64,000 bases of DNA from Flintibacter muris (GTDB lineage: Bacteria; Bacillota; Clostridia; Oscillospirales; Oscillospiraceae), in contig NZ_CALPCP010000014.1 of NCBI RefSeq assembly GCF_943192995.1, positions 16,748 through 80,747 of the forward strand. The letters are read 5' to 3'. The position numbers and the translations under genes were made by a program. Shown piece by piece: positions 50,710 through 58,007 of this stretch (positions are counted from its first letter, which is position 1; every line of letters begins with the position of its first letter). Below the pieces are notes generated by a model. The model was given only the letters and a program-made list of their open reading frames with translations. It searched no databases and was not told the DNA's origin.

Positions 50710-51903
50710 TTAGCCGTTGGTGGCCTTCAGGTAGCCGTCGTCGCCCACGGTGTAGTAGCCGGGAGTGACCAGCTTCTCTTCCATGTTGTCAGCGGTGACC
50801 ACGTCGGGCACCAGCAGGAAGGAGGGGCACTTGTTGCCGGGGGTGGTCTCGTAGGAGTCGGTGTCATAGGCGCAGTCGAAGCTCCAGCCGGAGGCGGAGA
50901 TCAGAGAGGCGTCGATGGTGTCGCCGTTCAGAATGGCCTTGGCCAGGTCCAGGGTGACAACGGCCTCGTTGGCCACGGCCTTGTACACGGTCATGGACTG
51001 GGTGCCGTCCTTGATGTTGCGCAGGTTGGCCTCGTCGCCGTCCTGGCCGGTGATGACCACGGAGTTGGAGCCGGCGTAGTCCTGGGTGATGGCCTGGGTT
51101 ACGCCCAGGGAGGTGGAGTCGTTGGAGCACAGCCAGGCGTCCAGCTGGGAGCCGTCGGAGTAGTAGGAGGCCAGCACGTTCTGGGCACGGTCCAGAGCCA
51201 CGTCGGTCTGCCACTGGTCGGTGGCCACCTGGTCAAAAGCGGTCTGACCGGACTTTACAATCACCTTGCCGCTGTCGATGTAGGGCTTCATCACGTCCAT
51301 AGCGCCGTTGAAGAAGTAACCGGCGTTGTTGTCGGCGGGGTCACCGGCGGTGAACTCCATGTTGAAGGGGCCGGCGGCGCTGTCCAGCTGCAGGGCGTCA
51401 CGGACATACTCGCCCTGGAGCTTGCCCACGGTGTAGTTGTCGAAGGAGACATAGTAGCTGCTGTTGTCGTTCATAATCAGGCGGTCATAGGCGATCACAG
51501 GGATGCCGGCGGCGCCCGCGTCATTCATCACGGTGTTCAGGCCGTTGCCGTCGATGGCGGCGATAATCAGCAGATCCACGCCCTGAGACAGCATGTTCTG
51601 AATGTCGTTTACCTGCTGCTCATTCTTGTTGTCGGAGTAGGTTACGATAGTGTTGTAGCCGGCGGCCTTGAACTGCTCGTCCAGGTAGGCACCGTCACGG
51701 TTCCACCGCTCCAGGGACTTGGTGGGCATGGAGATGCCCACGGTCTTGGCGGAGGTGTCGCCGCCGGTGGAGGGCTGGCTGGAGGCAGGCTGGCTGGTGC
51801 CGGCCTGGCTTCCGTTGTTGGGAGTGGAGCTGTTTCCGCCGCCGCAGGCGACAAGGGAGAGGGACATGCAGGCTGCAAGGATCAGTGCCAATGTCTTTTT
51901 CAT
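50710..51903 (-). CDS. Multiple-monosaccharide ABC transporter binding protein (ChvE-like)
   Basis: 397 residues from the ATG at 51903 (AGGAGG 8 nt upstream; an ATG two codons earlier is too close). The signal peptide ends in SLSLVACGG, a lipobox. A Ser/Gln/Pro linker leads to a periplasmic-binding-protein type I domain (VGISMPTKSLERWNRDGAYL, IAAIDGNGLNTVMNDAGAAGIPVIAYDRL). ChvE-type proteins bind arabinose, galactose, xylose or glucose. It heads the leftward operon. Confidence 0.94.
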   Translation of the reverse strand: MKKTLALILAACMSLSLVACGGGNSSTPNNGSQAGTSQPASSQPSTGGDTSAKTVGISMPTKSLERWNRDGAYLDEQFKAAGYNTIVTYSDNKNEQQVNDIQNMLSQGVDLLIIAAIDGNGLNTVMNDAGAAGIPVIAYDRLIMNDNSSYYVSFDNYTVGKLQGEYVRDALQLDSAAGPFNMEFTAGDPADNNAGYFFNGAMDVMKPYIDSGKVIVKSGQTAFDQVATDQWQTDVALDRAQNVLASYYSDGSQLDAWLCSNDSTSLGVTQAITQDYAGSNSVVITGQDGDEANLRNIKDGTQSMTVYKAVANEAVVTLDLAKAILNGDTIDASLISASGWSFDCAYDTDSYETTPGNKCPSFLLVPDVVTADNMEEKLVTPGYYTVGDDGYLKATNG

Positions 51904-51933
51904 ATTCATTTCCTCCTAATGATGATCTGTTCC

Positions 51934-51958
51934 GGTTTCCCCATCTCTTGGGGAAACC
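51934..51958 (-). promoter_or_regulatory. Hairpin in the 5' leader of the sugar operon
   Basis: GGTTTCCCC and GGGGAAACC pair perfectly around a 7-nt loop, about 20 nt upstream of the ribosome binding site. It may protect the 5' end of the abundant binding-protein message. Confidence 0.65.
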
Positions 51959-51985
51959 ACAGAAGCACGTGCTCCTGTAAACTTA

Positions 51986-52014
51986 ATTCTATAAAGTTAT
52001 TTTACCAATGTCAA
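51986..52014 (-). promoter_or_regulatory. Promoter of the monosaccharide/xylulokinase operon
   Basis: On the minus strand TTGACA (52009-52014), 17 nt, TAGAAT (51986-51991). A palindrome AGCACGTGCT lies at about 51964-51973, just downstream, and may be an operator for the divergent ROK regulator. Confidence 0.8.
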
Positions 52015-52171
52015 TAGTTTTTTGCTTTACCATTGCAATTTTGGCGGTAATGCACGGAAGACAAAGGGGCAAATTGGTGGTTATAACGAAAATCTTTATT
52101 TAATCAATAAAACGACTTTTGTTAATGTGGGGCAAAGACGCGTATTTTTCTGATTTTTTCGCAGATTGGAA

Positions 52172-52199
52172 TTGACTGTTTGCAACTTCGTGATACAAT
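52172..52199 (+). promoter_or_regulatory. Promoter of the ROK regulator gene
   Basis: TTGACT (52172-52177), 16 nt, TACAAT (52194-52199). AAGAGGAG and the ATG at 52236 follow. The 332-bp gap between the two divergent genes is otherwise AT-rich and non-coding. Confidence 0.7.
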
Positions 52200-52235
52200 A
52201 TAGTAAAAGACTGGCTAAAAGAGGAGAAGATTTAA

Positions 52236-53375
52236 ATGGAATATGATGCTGGCCTGACTGACCGCCGCCGGCAGACCCGCAGCAATATTTACCGCTATAT
52301 CTATGACGCCAAGGGCTTCTGCTCCCGGCAGAGCCTGGCCCGGGACCTGGGGCTCAGCCTGCCCACGGTGTATCAAAACCTGTCCAAGCTGATGTCCGCC
52401 GGACTGGTCCGGGATTCCGGCGAGCAGCAGTCCACCGGGGGGCGTAAGGCCAGCGGGCTGTCCATTGTGCCCGACGCCCGGGTGGCGGTGGGCATTTCGG
52501 TAACGGAGCACCGGCTGCGTATCGCGGCGGCGGACCTGGTGCTCAACGAGCTGGCCTACCAGGAGGTGGACAACGGGCCCATCCACCGCTTTGCCGACAT
52601 GGGCGGACTGCTGGCCCAGGTACTGGAGGAGTTTCTGGACCGGTTTGCCATTGACCGGGGCCGTCTGCTGGGGGTAGGAATCGCCCTGCCCGCGGTGATG
52701 TCCCCCGACAGCCGGTATATCACCGCCGCACCCACCCTGCGGCTGAAGGACACAACCCTGGAGGGGCTGACAGACTCCATCCCCTACCCCACCTATGTGG
52801 AAAACGACGCCACCAGCGGCGGCCACGCCGAGTTTTTTGTCCGGGGCAGCGGCCGGAACATGGCCTACCTCTCCCTGGAAAACGGAATCGGGGGGGCCAT
52901 CCTTGTGGGCGGGGCCCCCTACCTGGGGGACAACCGCCGCAGCGCCGAGTTCGGCCATATGTGCGTGGAGCCGGGAGGACTGCCCTGTACCTGCGGGGCC
53001 CAGGGCTGCCTGGAGGCATACTGTTCCCCCCGGCGCATCCGAGGCGCCTTTGGCGTGCCGCTGGAGGAGTTCTTTTCCCAGCTGGAGTGCCGGGGCCCCC
53101 GGGCGGGGGAGTATGAGGCCCTGTGGGACAATATGCTGCGCCATCTGGCCATTGGGGTGAATAATATCCACATGGCTCTGGACTGTGATGTGGTGATCGG
53201 CGGCGTGTTAAGCGAGTTTCTGTCCCCCTACCTGCCCCGCCTGCGGGAGTATGCCGCCGGAATCAACTTTATCGTGTCTGACGCCGCAAACCTGCACCTG
53301 AGCACACTGCGCCGGCATACCGTCTCTCTGGGGGTGGCGCTCCACTTTGTGACAGAATTTTTAGAGCATATTTAG
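52236..53375 (+). CDS. ROK-family transcriptional repressor (XylR/NagC type)
   Basis: 379 residues. The N-terminal winged helix (SRQSLARDLGLSLPTVYQNLSKL) is followed by an ROK sugar-kinase fold with NGIGGAILV and the zinc motif CTCGAQGCLEAYC. It lacks the usual catalytic set for kinase action, fitting a sensor. It is divergent from the monosaccharide/xylulokinase operon and should repress it until the sugar is present. Confidence 0.92.
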   Translation: MEYDAGLTDRRRQTRSNIYRYIYDAKGFCSRQSLARDLGLSLPTVYQNLSKLMSAGLVRDSGEQQSTGGRKASGLSIVPDARVAVGISVTEHRLRIAAADLVLNELAYQEVDNGPIHRFADMGGLLAQVLEEFLDRFAIDRGRLLGVGIALPAVMSPDSRYITAAPTLRLKDTTLEGLTDSIPYPTYVENDATSGGHAEFFVRGSGRNMAYLSLENGIGGAILVGGAPYLGDNRRSAEFGHMCVEPGGLPCTCGAQGCLEAYCSPRRIRGAFGVPLEEFFSQLECRGPRAGEYEALWDNMLRHLAIGVNNIHMALDCDVVIGGVLSEFLSPYLPRLREYAAGINFIVSDAANLHLSTLRRHTVSLGVALHFVTEFLEHI

Positions 53376-53431
53376 AGAAAATCAGGAAAAATTTGATACC
53401 GTCAACACATTTATAAAATGGAGGGTTATGG

Positions 53432-53785
53432 ATGATATTTGTGGAATATCCTAAATGCACCACCTGCCAAAAGGCCCGCAAGTGGCTGGAGAGCCGGGGG
53501 GAGGATTTTACCTCCCGGCACATCAAGGAGGAAAATCCCACCCTGGAGGAGCTCAAGCTCTGGTGGGAGCGCAGCGGTTTGCCGCTGAAACGGTTCTTCA
53601 ACACCAGCGGACAGAAATACAAGGAACTGGGATTGAAGGACAAGCTGCCCAATATGAGCCAGGAGGAGCAGCTGGCCCTTCTGGCCTCAGACGGGATGCT
53701 GGTGAAACGGCCCATCCTGGTAGGGGATGATTTTGTCCTGACCGGCTTCCGTGAGGCGGACTGGAGCAAGCTGTTGGACAATTAA
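53432..53785 (+). CDS. ArsC/Spx-family protein (YffB-like)
   Basis: 117 residues of thioredoxin-like fold. CTTCQKARKWLES near the start has a CxxC pair as in Spx and YffB-type proteins. KRPILVGDDFVLTGF near the end matches the arsenate-reductase-like family. The usual ArsC Arg triad is not clear, so true arsenate reduction is doubtful. It could be a redox-sensing or thiol protein. It stands alone after the ROK gene. Confidence 0.85.
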   Translation: MIFVEYPKCTTCQKARKWLESRGEDFTSRHIKEENPTLEELKLWWERSGLPLKRFFNTSGQKYKELGLKDKLPNMSQEEQLALLASDGMLVKRPILVGDDFVLTGFREADWSKLLDN

Positions 53786-53804
53786 AATTTCTGATATTGA
53801 ATCT

Positions 53805-53834
53805 GTCGGGGTGGCCGCAGGCCGCCCCCTGCAA
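53805..53834. repeat. R1 palindrome
   Basis: TCGGGGTGGCCGCAGGCCGCCCCCTG core followed by GACAGCCATTCTGACGTTTGCTGTAAT, a tail also found near 39340. It lies between the ArsC/Spx gene and the spoVT remnant. Confidence 0.65.
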
Positions 53835-53967
53835 GTGACAGCCATTCTGACGTTTGCTGTAATTTCCAAACATCTCCAACACTCTGTTTGTATTGTGAGG
53901 GAAAGATTGCGTATACTATCTTTTGCCAGACAGACATAACCCACAACAGAGAAAAGGAGTTTTGAAT

Positions 53968-54039
53968 ATGAAGGCAACCGGTATCGTGCGCCGTATCGAC
54001 GATTATGTTATTATTGGGGACAAAGTCGGAAAGCCTTGA
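53968..54039 (+). pseudogene. spoVT: 5' remnant of spoVT
   Basis: MKATGIVRRIDD after AAAAGGAG is the exact start of SpoVT, the AbrB-type late sporulation regulator. After codon 12 the sequence departs (YVIIGDKVGKP, then stop), where intact SpoVT has LGRVVIPKEIRR. The promoter region (GTATTG ... TATACTA at about 53888-53921) and leader remain. The fragment therefore seems to be cut by a rearrangement or insertion, and a full spoVT copy would have to be elsewhere. The identity of the first 12 residues is seen; the cause is inferred. Confidence 0.75.
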
Positions 54040-54126
54040 AAACACTGGTGTTTCGCTGATTTTGTCCAACTTCCGCGCGCCGGATAATCGTGGGCAGGAA
54101 GGCTTACGGTGAGCTGCAGCCGTATA

Positions 54127-54205
54127 GAAAGGAGAATAGCAGAACAGGCCCAAAGGGTCAATACCTCCGCAGCCGGCTTTGCCGGCTGCGGGGTATTCTC
54201 CTTTC
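54127..54205. other. Structured three-way-junction-like element
   Basis: Outer arms GAAAGGAGAATA (54127-54138) and TATTCTCCTTTC (54194-54205) are perfect complements. Inside are a GGCCC/GGGTC stem (54148-54160) and an 11-bp stem CCGCAGCCGGC/GCCGGCTGCGG (54167-54191). Together they would fold as a three-way junction. It lies next to the spoVT break and before the nhaC terminator. It may be a structured RNA or the end of a mobile element; I know no family for it. Confidence 0.5.
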
Positions 54206-54222
54206 CCCAAATCGTATGGAAT

Positions 54223-54262
54223 AAAACGCTCTGGCTGCTTTTGTCAGCAGCCAGAGCGTTTT
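54223..54262. terminator. 17-bp terminator of the NhaC gene
   Basis: AAAACGCTCTGGCTGCT and AGCAGCCAGAGCGTTTT form a perfect 17-bp stem with a 6-nt loop, 40 nt after the leftward antiporter stop. Confidence 0.95.
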
Positions 54263-54301
54263 GCTTTTCACCACAAAAGAGCGGGAACCAAAGGATCTGT
54301 T

Positions 54302-55624
54302 TTACGCTTTTTTCTTCCCCGCGCCCACCAAAATGTAGACGATAGAGGCCACTGCCAGCAAATAGGGGTAATACAGGCAGGGCATGATCTGGAAGGCGGA
54401 CAGTACTCCTCCCGAGGCGGAGATGGCCACCAGCATCTGTGCGCCGTAGGGGATGACACCCTGGAACACACAGGAGAAGGTGTCCAGCAGGGAGGCCGAC
54501 TCCCTGGGTGTGATGTGGTACTCCTCGCTGATCTCCCTGGCAATAGGACCTGCCATCACAATCGCTACGGTGTTATTGGCCGTTGCAATGTCCATAGCCC
54601 CCACCAGCAGGCCCACGCCCAGACGTCCGCCCACGCGGCCCCGGAACACCCGGCGGATAAAGGCCAGCAGGGCCTCAAAGCCGCCAAACTCCCGGATCAA
54701 GGCGCACATGGCGGACACCAGAACGGTGACCATAATAGTCTCAAACATCCCGGAGGCCCCGGAACCCATGCTGCCCAGCAGGCCCATAAAGTCAATCGTC
54801 CCGGTGGGCAGGACAATGGCTACACCAGCCGCAATCCCCACAATCAGCACCACAAATACGTTCAGTCCGGCAATCCCGCCAGCCAGCACCAGCACGTAGG
54901 GAATGAGCAGCAGCAGGTTATAGTCCGGAATGTCAATGTGCCCCACCCCGGCGTTGATGGACTGGATCAGAATGACAGCCAGGGTGGCAATGGCGGCGGG
55001 CAGGGCGATTTTAAAGTTGGCCCGGAATTTGTCCCGCATTTCACAGCCCTGGGTATTGCAGGCGGCGATGGTAGTATCCGAAATAAAAGACAGGTTGTCA
55101 CCAAACATGGCTCCACCCATAACAGAACCGACACACAGAGGCAGCGAAAAGCCGGAAACATTGGCCACCGCCGCGGCAATGGGAGTAATCAGGGTGATGG
55201 TTCCCACCGAGGTGCCCATAGCGGTGGACACAAAGCAGGCGGCCACAAACAGCACCGCCACCGAGGCCCAGGCCGGAGTGACCGACAGCAGGAAATAGGC
55301 CACCGCCTCGGCGCTGCTGCGGCCGGTGACCCCTACGAATACACCGGCCACCAGGAAAATGAGGATCATGGTCATGATATTCTTATCCCCAACCCCCTGA
55401 GCCATAACAGCCAGCTTGTCGTCGAACTTCAAGCCTCGGTTTTGCAGACAGGCCACCAGCAGCGCCACCATGAACACCACCACAATAGGGATGTTGTAGA
55501 ACGCCATCTCAACGCCCAGGCCGTACTCAAAGACCAGTCCCATCCCCAGGTACAGCACCAGGAATACCAGAATGGGTAGCAGGGCAGCCGCATTTTGCTT
55601 TGGTTTTTTCTCTCTCAAATCCAT
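54302..55624 (-). CDS. NhaC-family Na+/H+ antiporter
   Basis: 440 residues, about 11-12 helices. NhaC marks include STAMGTSVGTITLITPIAAA and GGAMFGDNLSFISDTTIAA. The family exchanges Na+ for H+; some members instead exchange malate/lactate or arginine/ornithine. GGGAGGAG lies upstream. It stands alone with its own promoter and terminator. Confidence 0.88.
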   Translation of the reverse strand: MDLREKKPKQNAAALLPILVFLVLYLGMGLVFEYGLGVEMAFYNIPIVVVFMVALLVACLQNRGLKFDDKLAVMAQGVGDKNIMTMILIFLVAGVFVGVTGRSSAEAVAYFLLSVTPAWASVAVLFVAACFVSTAMGTSVGTITLITPIAAAVANVSGFSLPLCVGSVMGGAMFGDNLSFISDTTIAACNTQGCEMRDKFRANFKIALPAAIATLAVILIQSINAGVGHIDIPDYNLLLLIPYVLVLAGGIAGLNVFVVLIVGIAAGVAIVLPTGTIDFMGLLGSMGSGASGMFETIMVTVLVSAMCALIREFGGFEALLAFIRRVFRGRVGGRLGVGLLVGAMDIATANNTVAIVMAGPIAREISEEYHITPRESASLLDTFSCVFQGVIPYGAQMLVAISASGGVLSAFQIMPCLYYPYLLAVASIVYILVGAGKKKA

Positions 55625-55656
55625 AAAGACTCCTCCCTTTTCTCCAGGTTTTTTCT

Positions 55657-55685
55657 ATTTTAGAGTAATTTCCCCGCCGTGTCAA
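55657..55685 (-). promoter_or_regulatory. Promoter of the NhaC gene
   Basis: On the minus strand TTGACA (55680-55685), 17 nt, TAAAAT (55657-55662), about 30 nt before the start codon. Confidence 0.8.
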
Positions 55686-55750
55686 TGCGGTTTGAACAAA
55701 TGGTTGGAGATTTCCTTCACAATCTGTTTAAAGCAGAACTATTTGCTTCT

Positions 55751-55772
55751 GCGGGCGGCCACAGGCCGCACT
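55751..55772. repeat. R1 palindrome with conserved tail
   Basis: GCGGGCGGCCACAGGCCGC core followed by ATCAGCAATTTTGAAGCTTGCTGTAT, the same tail as at 15980 and 57930. Confidence 0.7.
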
Positions 55773-55837
55773 TACAACTCTTGTATCAGCAATTTTGAAG
55801 CTTGCTGTATATCTGTATAGTTATCTATCCTTTACGC

Positions 55838-55871
55838 AAAAAGGGGAGCGGCTAAACCAACCGCTCCCTTT
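55838..55871. terminator. Terminator of the Ntn-hydrolase-like gene
   Basis: GGGAGCGG and CCGCTCCC core stem with flanking A and T runs, directly at the stop of the leftward gene. Confidence 0.85.
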
Positions 55872-55874
55872 CTC

Positions 55875-56462
55875 TTATTCTGGTCTACGGATAACCTCAA
55901 ACTGGGCGTTTTTATCGATGAATTCATCAAACAGCACGCCCTTGGACAGCACCTCACGGAATGCCCTCTGCACTCCGTTGATGTCAAACCCGTACCGGCT
56001 TACGCCGTAATAGAAATTTTCATAGTGCCGGTTGTCGCCGCAGGAAATCAGCTTGCCGTCCTTTTCGTGGGCCGGTTCCACATCTGTAATTCTGCTGTTC
56101 CCGGCGTGCTCCGAATCAATATGAAAGGTCTTGGCCTGAAATCCACTGCCGTTCCAGCCGCACACCAGGCTGAACACATCACATTCACCCTCGGCTGTCA
56201 TCTCCTGGTATCTTGCGGTAACCCGGTCAAAAACCTCTTCCAGGCTGTCCAGGCAGCCCTCTTTCAAGGTGAAGTCCGGGTTAATATACTCCTGGAACAG
56301 ATAATAATTATCCTCAATGGCGCCTGACAGGCCGATGATAACATGTTCGTTGATCTTAAAAATCTTTCTGAAATTATGCAGCACTCCGCCGTTGCTCAGA
56401 TTGAGCCGCTGCTCTCCACAGACAATGACGAACTGGTCACACATAGCAGCTTGGACTAACAT
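55875..56462 (-). CDS. Ntn-hydrolase-like orphan protein
   Basis: 195 residues, GGAGGGAG upstream of the ATG at 56462. The first 50 residues (FVIVCGEQRLNLSNGGVLHNF, then KIFKINEHVIIGLSGAIED) follow the strand pattern of proteasome-beta/HslV-type Ntn hydrolases. If Met7 were the mature start, Cys8 would be the N-terminal nucleophile. No partner ATPase is nearby. A structured leader of about 180 nt precedes it. The fold is inferred by eye and the function is unknown. Confidence 0.5.
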   Translation of the reverse strand: MLVQAAMCDQFVIVCGEQRLNLSNGGVLHNFRKIFKINEHVIIGLSGAIEDNYYLFQEYINPDFTLKEGCLDSLEEVFDRVTARYQEMTAEGECDVFSLVCGWNGSGFQAKTFHIDSEHAGNSRITDVEPAHEKDGKLISCGDNRHYENFYYGVSRYGFDINGVQRAFREVLSKGVLFDEFIDKNAQFEVIRRPE

Positions 56463-56643
56463 AGCCGCTCCCTCCTGAACAGATGGTACTGCCTGGGCAA
56501 CTGGGCAGTACCGCTTTATGTAAAGACAATCCTACACCTGTACCGGCGCTTCTCCAATAAAAGGATCAATAGCTCGGCGGCCTTGATCCGCATATTTCTA
56601 AGGATTTCTTCACCCCTACAGCGCCAAGCTATTAAGCACTACT
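56463..56643 (-). promoter_or_regulatory. Structured 5' leader of the Ntn-hydrolase-like gene
   Basis: From the promoter at 56644 to the ATG the leader is about 180 nt. It contains GGATCAA/TTGATCC (7 bp) and, next to the ribosome binding site, GGTACTGCC/GGCAGTACC (9 bp, 56485-56512). It is too long and folded for a plain leader and may be a cis-regulatory RNA. No known riboswitch was recognised. Confidence 0.5.
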
Positions 56644-56672
56644 AACATATCATATTGACTTCTATTTGTCAA
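56644..56672 (-). promoter_or_regulatory. Promoter of the Ntn-hydrolase-like gene
   Basis: On the minus strand TTGACA (56667-56672), 17 nt, TATGTT (56644-56649). Confidence 0.75.
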
Positions 56673-56774
56673 CAACCCCGCTTCCGCATTCTTCCAAGTG
56701 GCAGGTATTGCTCACATTCTTAGATGTACTACAGTTCAACAACTGACTCTTAATTCTTGGCTTTTTTTGCCGAT

Positions 56775-56780
56775 ATAATG
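56775..56780 (+). promoter_or_regulatory. -10 box of the GH25 gene
   Basis: TATAAT, 38 nt before the ATG at 56818, with a weak upstream TTAATT 18 nt away. GGGGAGGAG gives the ribosome binding site. Confidence 0.6.
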
Positions 56781-56817
56781 ATAGAAAAAACTGTCGAAAC
56801 AGGGGAGGAGAAGCGCA

Positions 56818-57801
56818 ATGAACCCATATCCGCCTGACGTACTTCCGGAGCAGGACCAGGAGCAGGCTGACCAGCCCGCAGTTGTCCCGCCCAGGCCCCG
56901 GCATCATCAGTCCCCGCCGTCCCGCAGGTCCTCCGGAGGGGGGAACTGGCTGAGCAAGCTGACGCTGGTTGTCTCTCTTCTGGCGCTGATTGTGTCCTGC
57001 ATTACGCTGTTTCTGATTCTGCGCCCGCCGGCGGAGGAGCCGGAAGAGGAGCCCGCCCCGCCTGTGGAGGAGCCTGTCACCTTCCGGTTTGGCGACAAGG
57101 TGCTGACTCCTCTGGAGGGCATGCCTCTCAACCCCTACAACCGAGAGAACTTCTCTGTGGACAGCAGGGGCCGGGTCACCTATGAGAAGGACGGCAAGCG
57201 GGCAAAAACCGGAGTGGATGTATCCACCTATCAGAAGGAGATCGACTGGCAGGCGGTGGCGGGAGACGGCATTGACTTTGCCATTCTCCGCCTGGGCTAC
57301 CGGGGCTATACCGAGGGCGGTCTGTTTATGGACCAGACCTTTGAGACCAACCTTCAGGGTGCCCTGGACGCGGGGCTGGATGTGGGAATCTATTTCTTTT
57401 CCCAAGCCATTACCCCCGAGGAGGCGGAGGCCGAGGCATCCTTTGTCCTCAACGCGGTGGAGGGGTATAACATCACCTACCCCATCGCCTTCGACTGGGA
57501 GCCCATCACCCCCGGCAGCGGCGCCCGCACAGACAGCCTGGACAACGACACCCTCACCCGGTGCGCCGACGCTTTCTGCGCCAAAATTCAAGAGGCGGGG
57601 TGCCAGCCGGCGGTCTACTTCAATCAGAGCCTGGGCTATCTCCGCTATGACCTGCGGGAGCTGACCGGCTATAACCTGTGGCTGGCGGAGTACGACACCA
57701 AGCCCGACTTCTACTACCACTTTGACCTGTGGCAGTACACCCACACCGGCCAGGTGGCCGGCATCCAGGGGGATGTGGATCTGGACCTGGACTTGAGATA
57801 G
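56818..57801 (+). CDS. Membrane-anchored GH25 lysozyme-like muramidase
   Basis: 327 residues. A Pro-rich cytoplasmic start of 47 residues, one membrane helix at 48-69, a Glu/Pro linker to about 88, then a GH25 domain. It opens with GVDVSTYQ (Asp134) and carries the catalytic FDWEP (Asp226, Glu228). GH25 enzymes cut the glycan backbone of peptidoglycan. The helix should anchor it on the outer face. It may be part of wall remodelling or sporulation; no partner is coded next to it. Confidence 0.92.
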   Translation: MNPYPPDVLPEQDQEQADQPAVVPPRPRHHQSPPSRRSSGGGNWLSKLTLVVSLLALIVSCITLFLILRPPAEEPEEEPAPPVEEPVTFRFGDKVLTPLEGMPLNPYNRENFSVDSRGRVTYEKDGKRAKTGVDVSTYQKEIDWQAVAGDGIDFAILRLGYRGYTEGGLFMDQTFETNLQGALDAGLDVGIYFFSQAITPEEAEAEASFVLNAVEGYNITYPIAFDWEPITPGSGARTDSLDNDTLTRCADAFCAKIQEAGCQPAVYFNQSLGYLRYDLRELTGYNLWLAEYDTKPDFYYHFDLWQYTHTGQVAGIQGDVDLDLDLR

Positions 57802-57891
57802 GGCCAAAGCACTTGAAAAAAGCTTTTTTCTGCTTACAGCCAATCGTCAGATTTACTGCCGCCTGCCTGTTGCAGGCAGGCCCATTTGCCT

Positions 57892-57920
57892 CTGCGGGCG
57901 GCCGCGGGCCGCCCCTGCAG
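57892..57920. repeat. R1 palindrome with conserved tails
   Basis: TGCGGGCGGCCGCGGGCCGCCCCTGCA core with AGCCAATCGTCAGATTT on the left and GTCAGCAATTTTGAAGTTAGC on the right. Confidence 0.75.
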
Positions 57921-57965
57921 ATCCAGTGTCAGCAATTTTGAAGTTAGCTATAATTACGGCAGCTA

Positions 57966-58007
57966 CAGCAAAAGCGGACCCATCCTGCGGGAAGGGTCCG
58001 CTTTTTG
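57966..58007. terminator. Bidirectional terminator, GH25 gene / kdgK
   Basis: AAAAGCGGACCC and GGGTCCGCTTTTT form a 12-bp stem with A/T runs on both sides. It ends two convergent genes. Confidence 0.95.
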
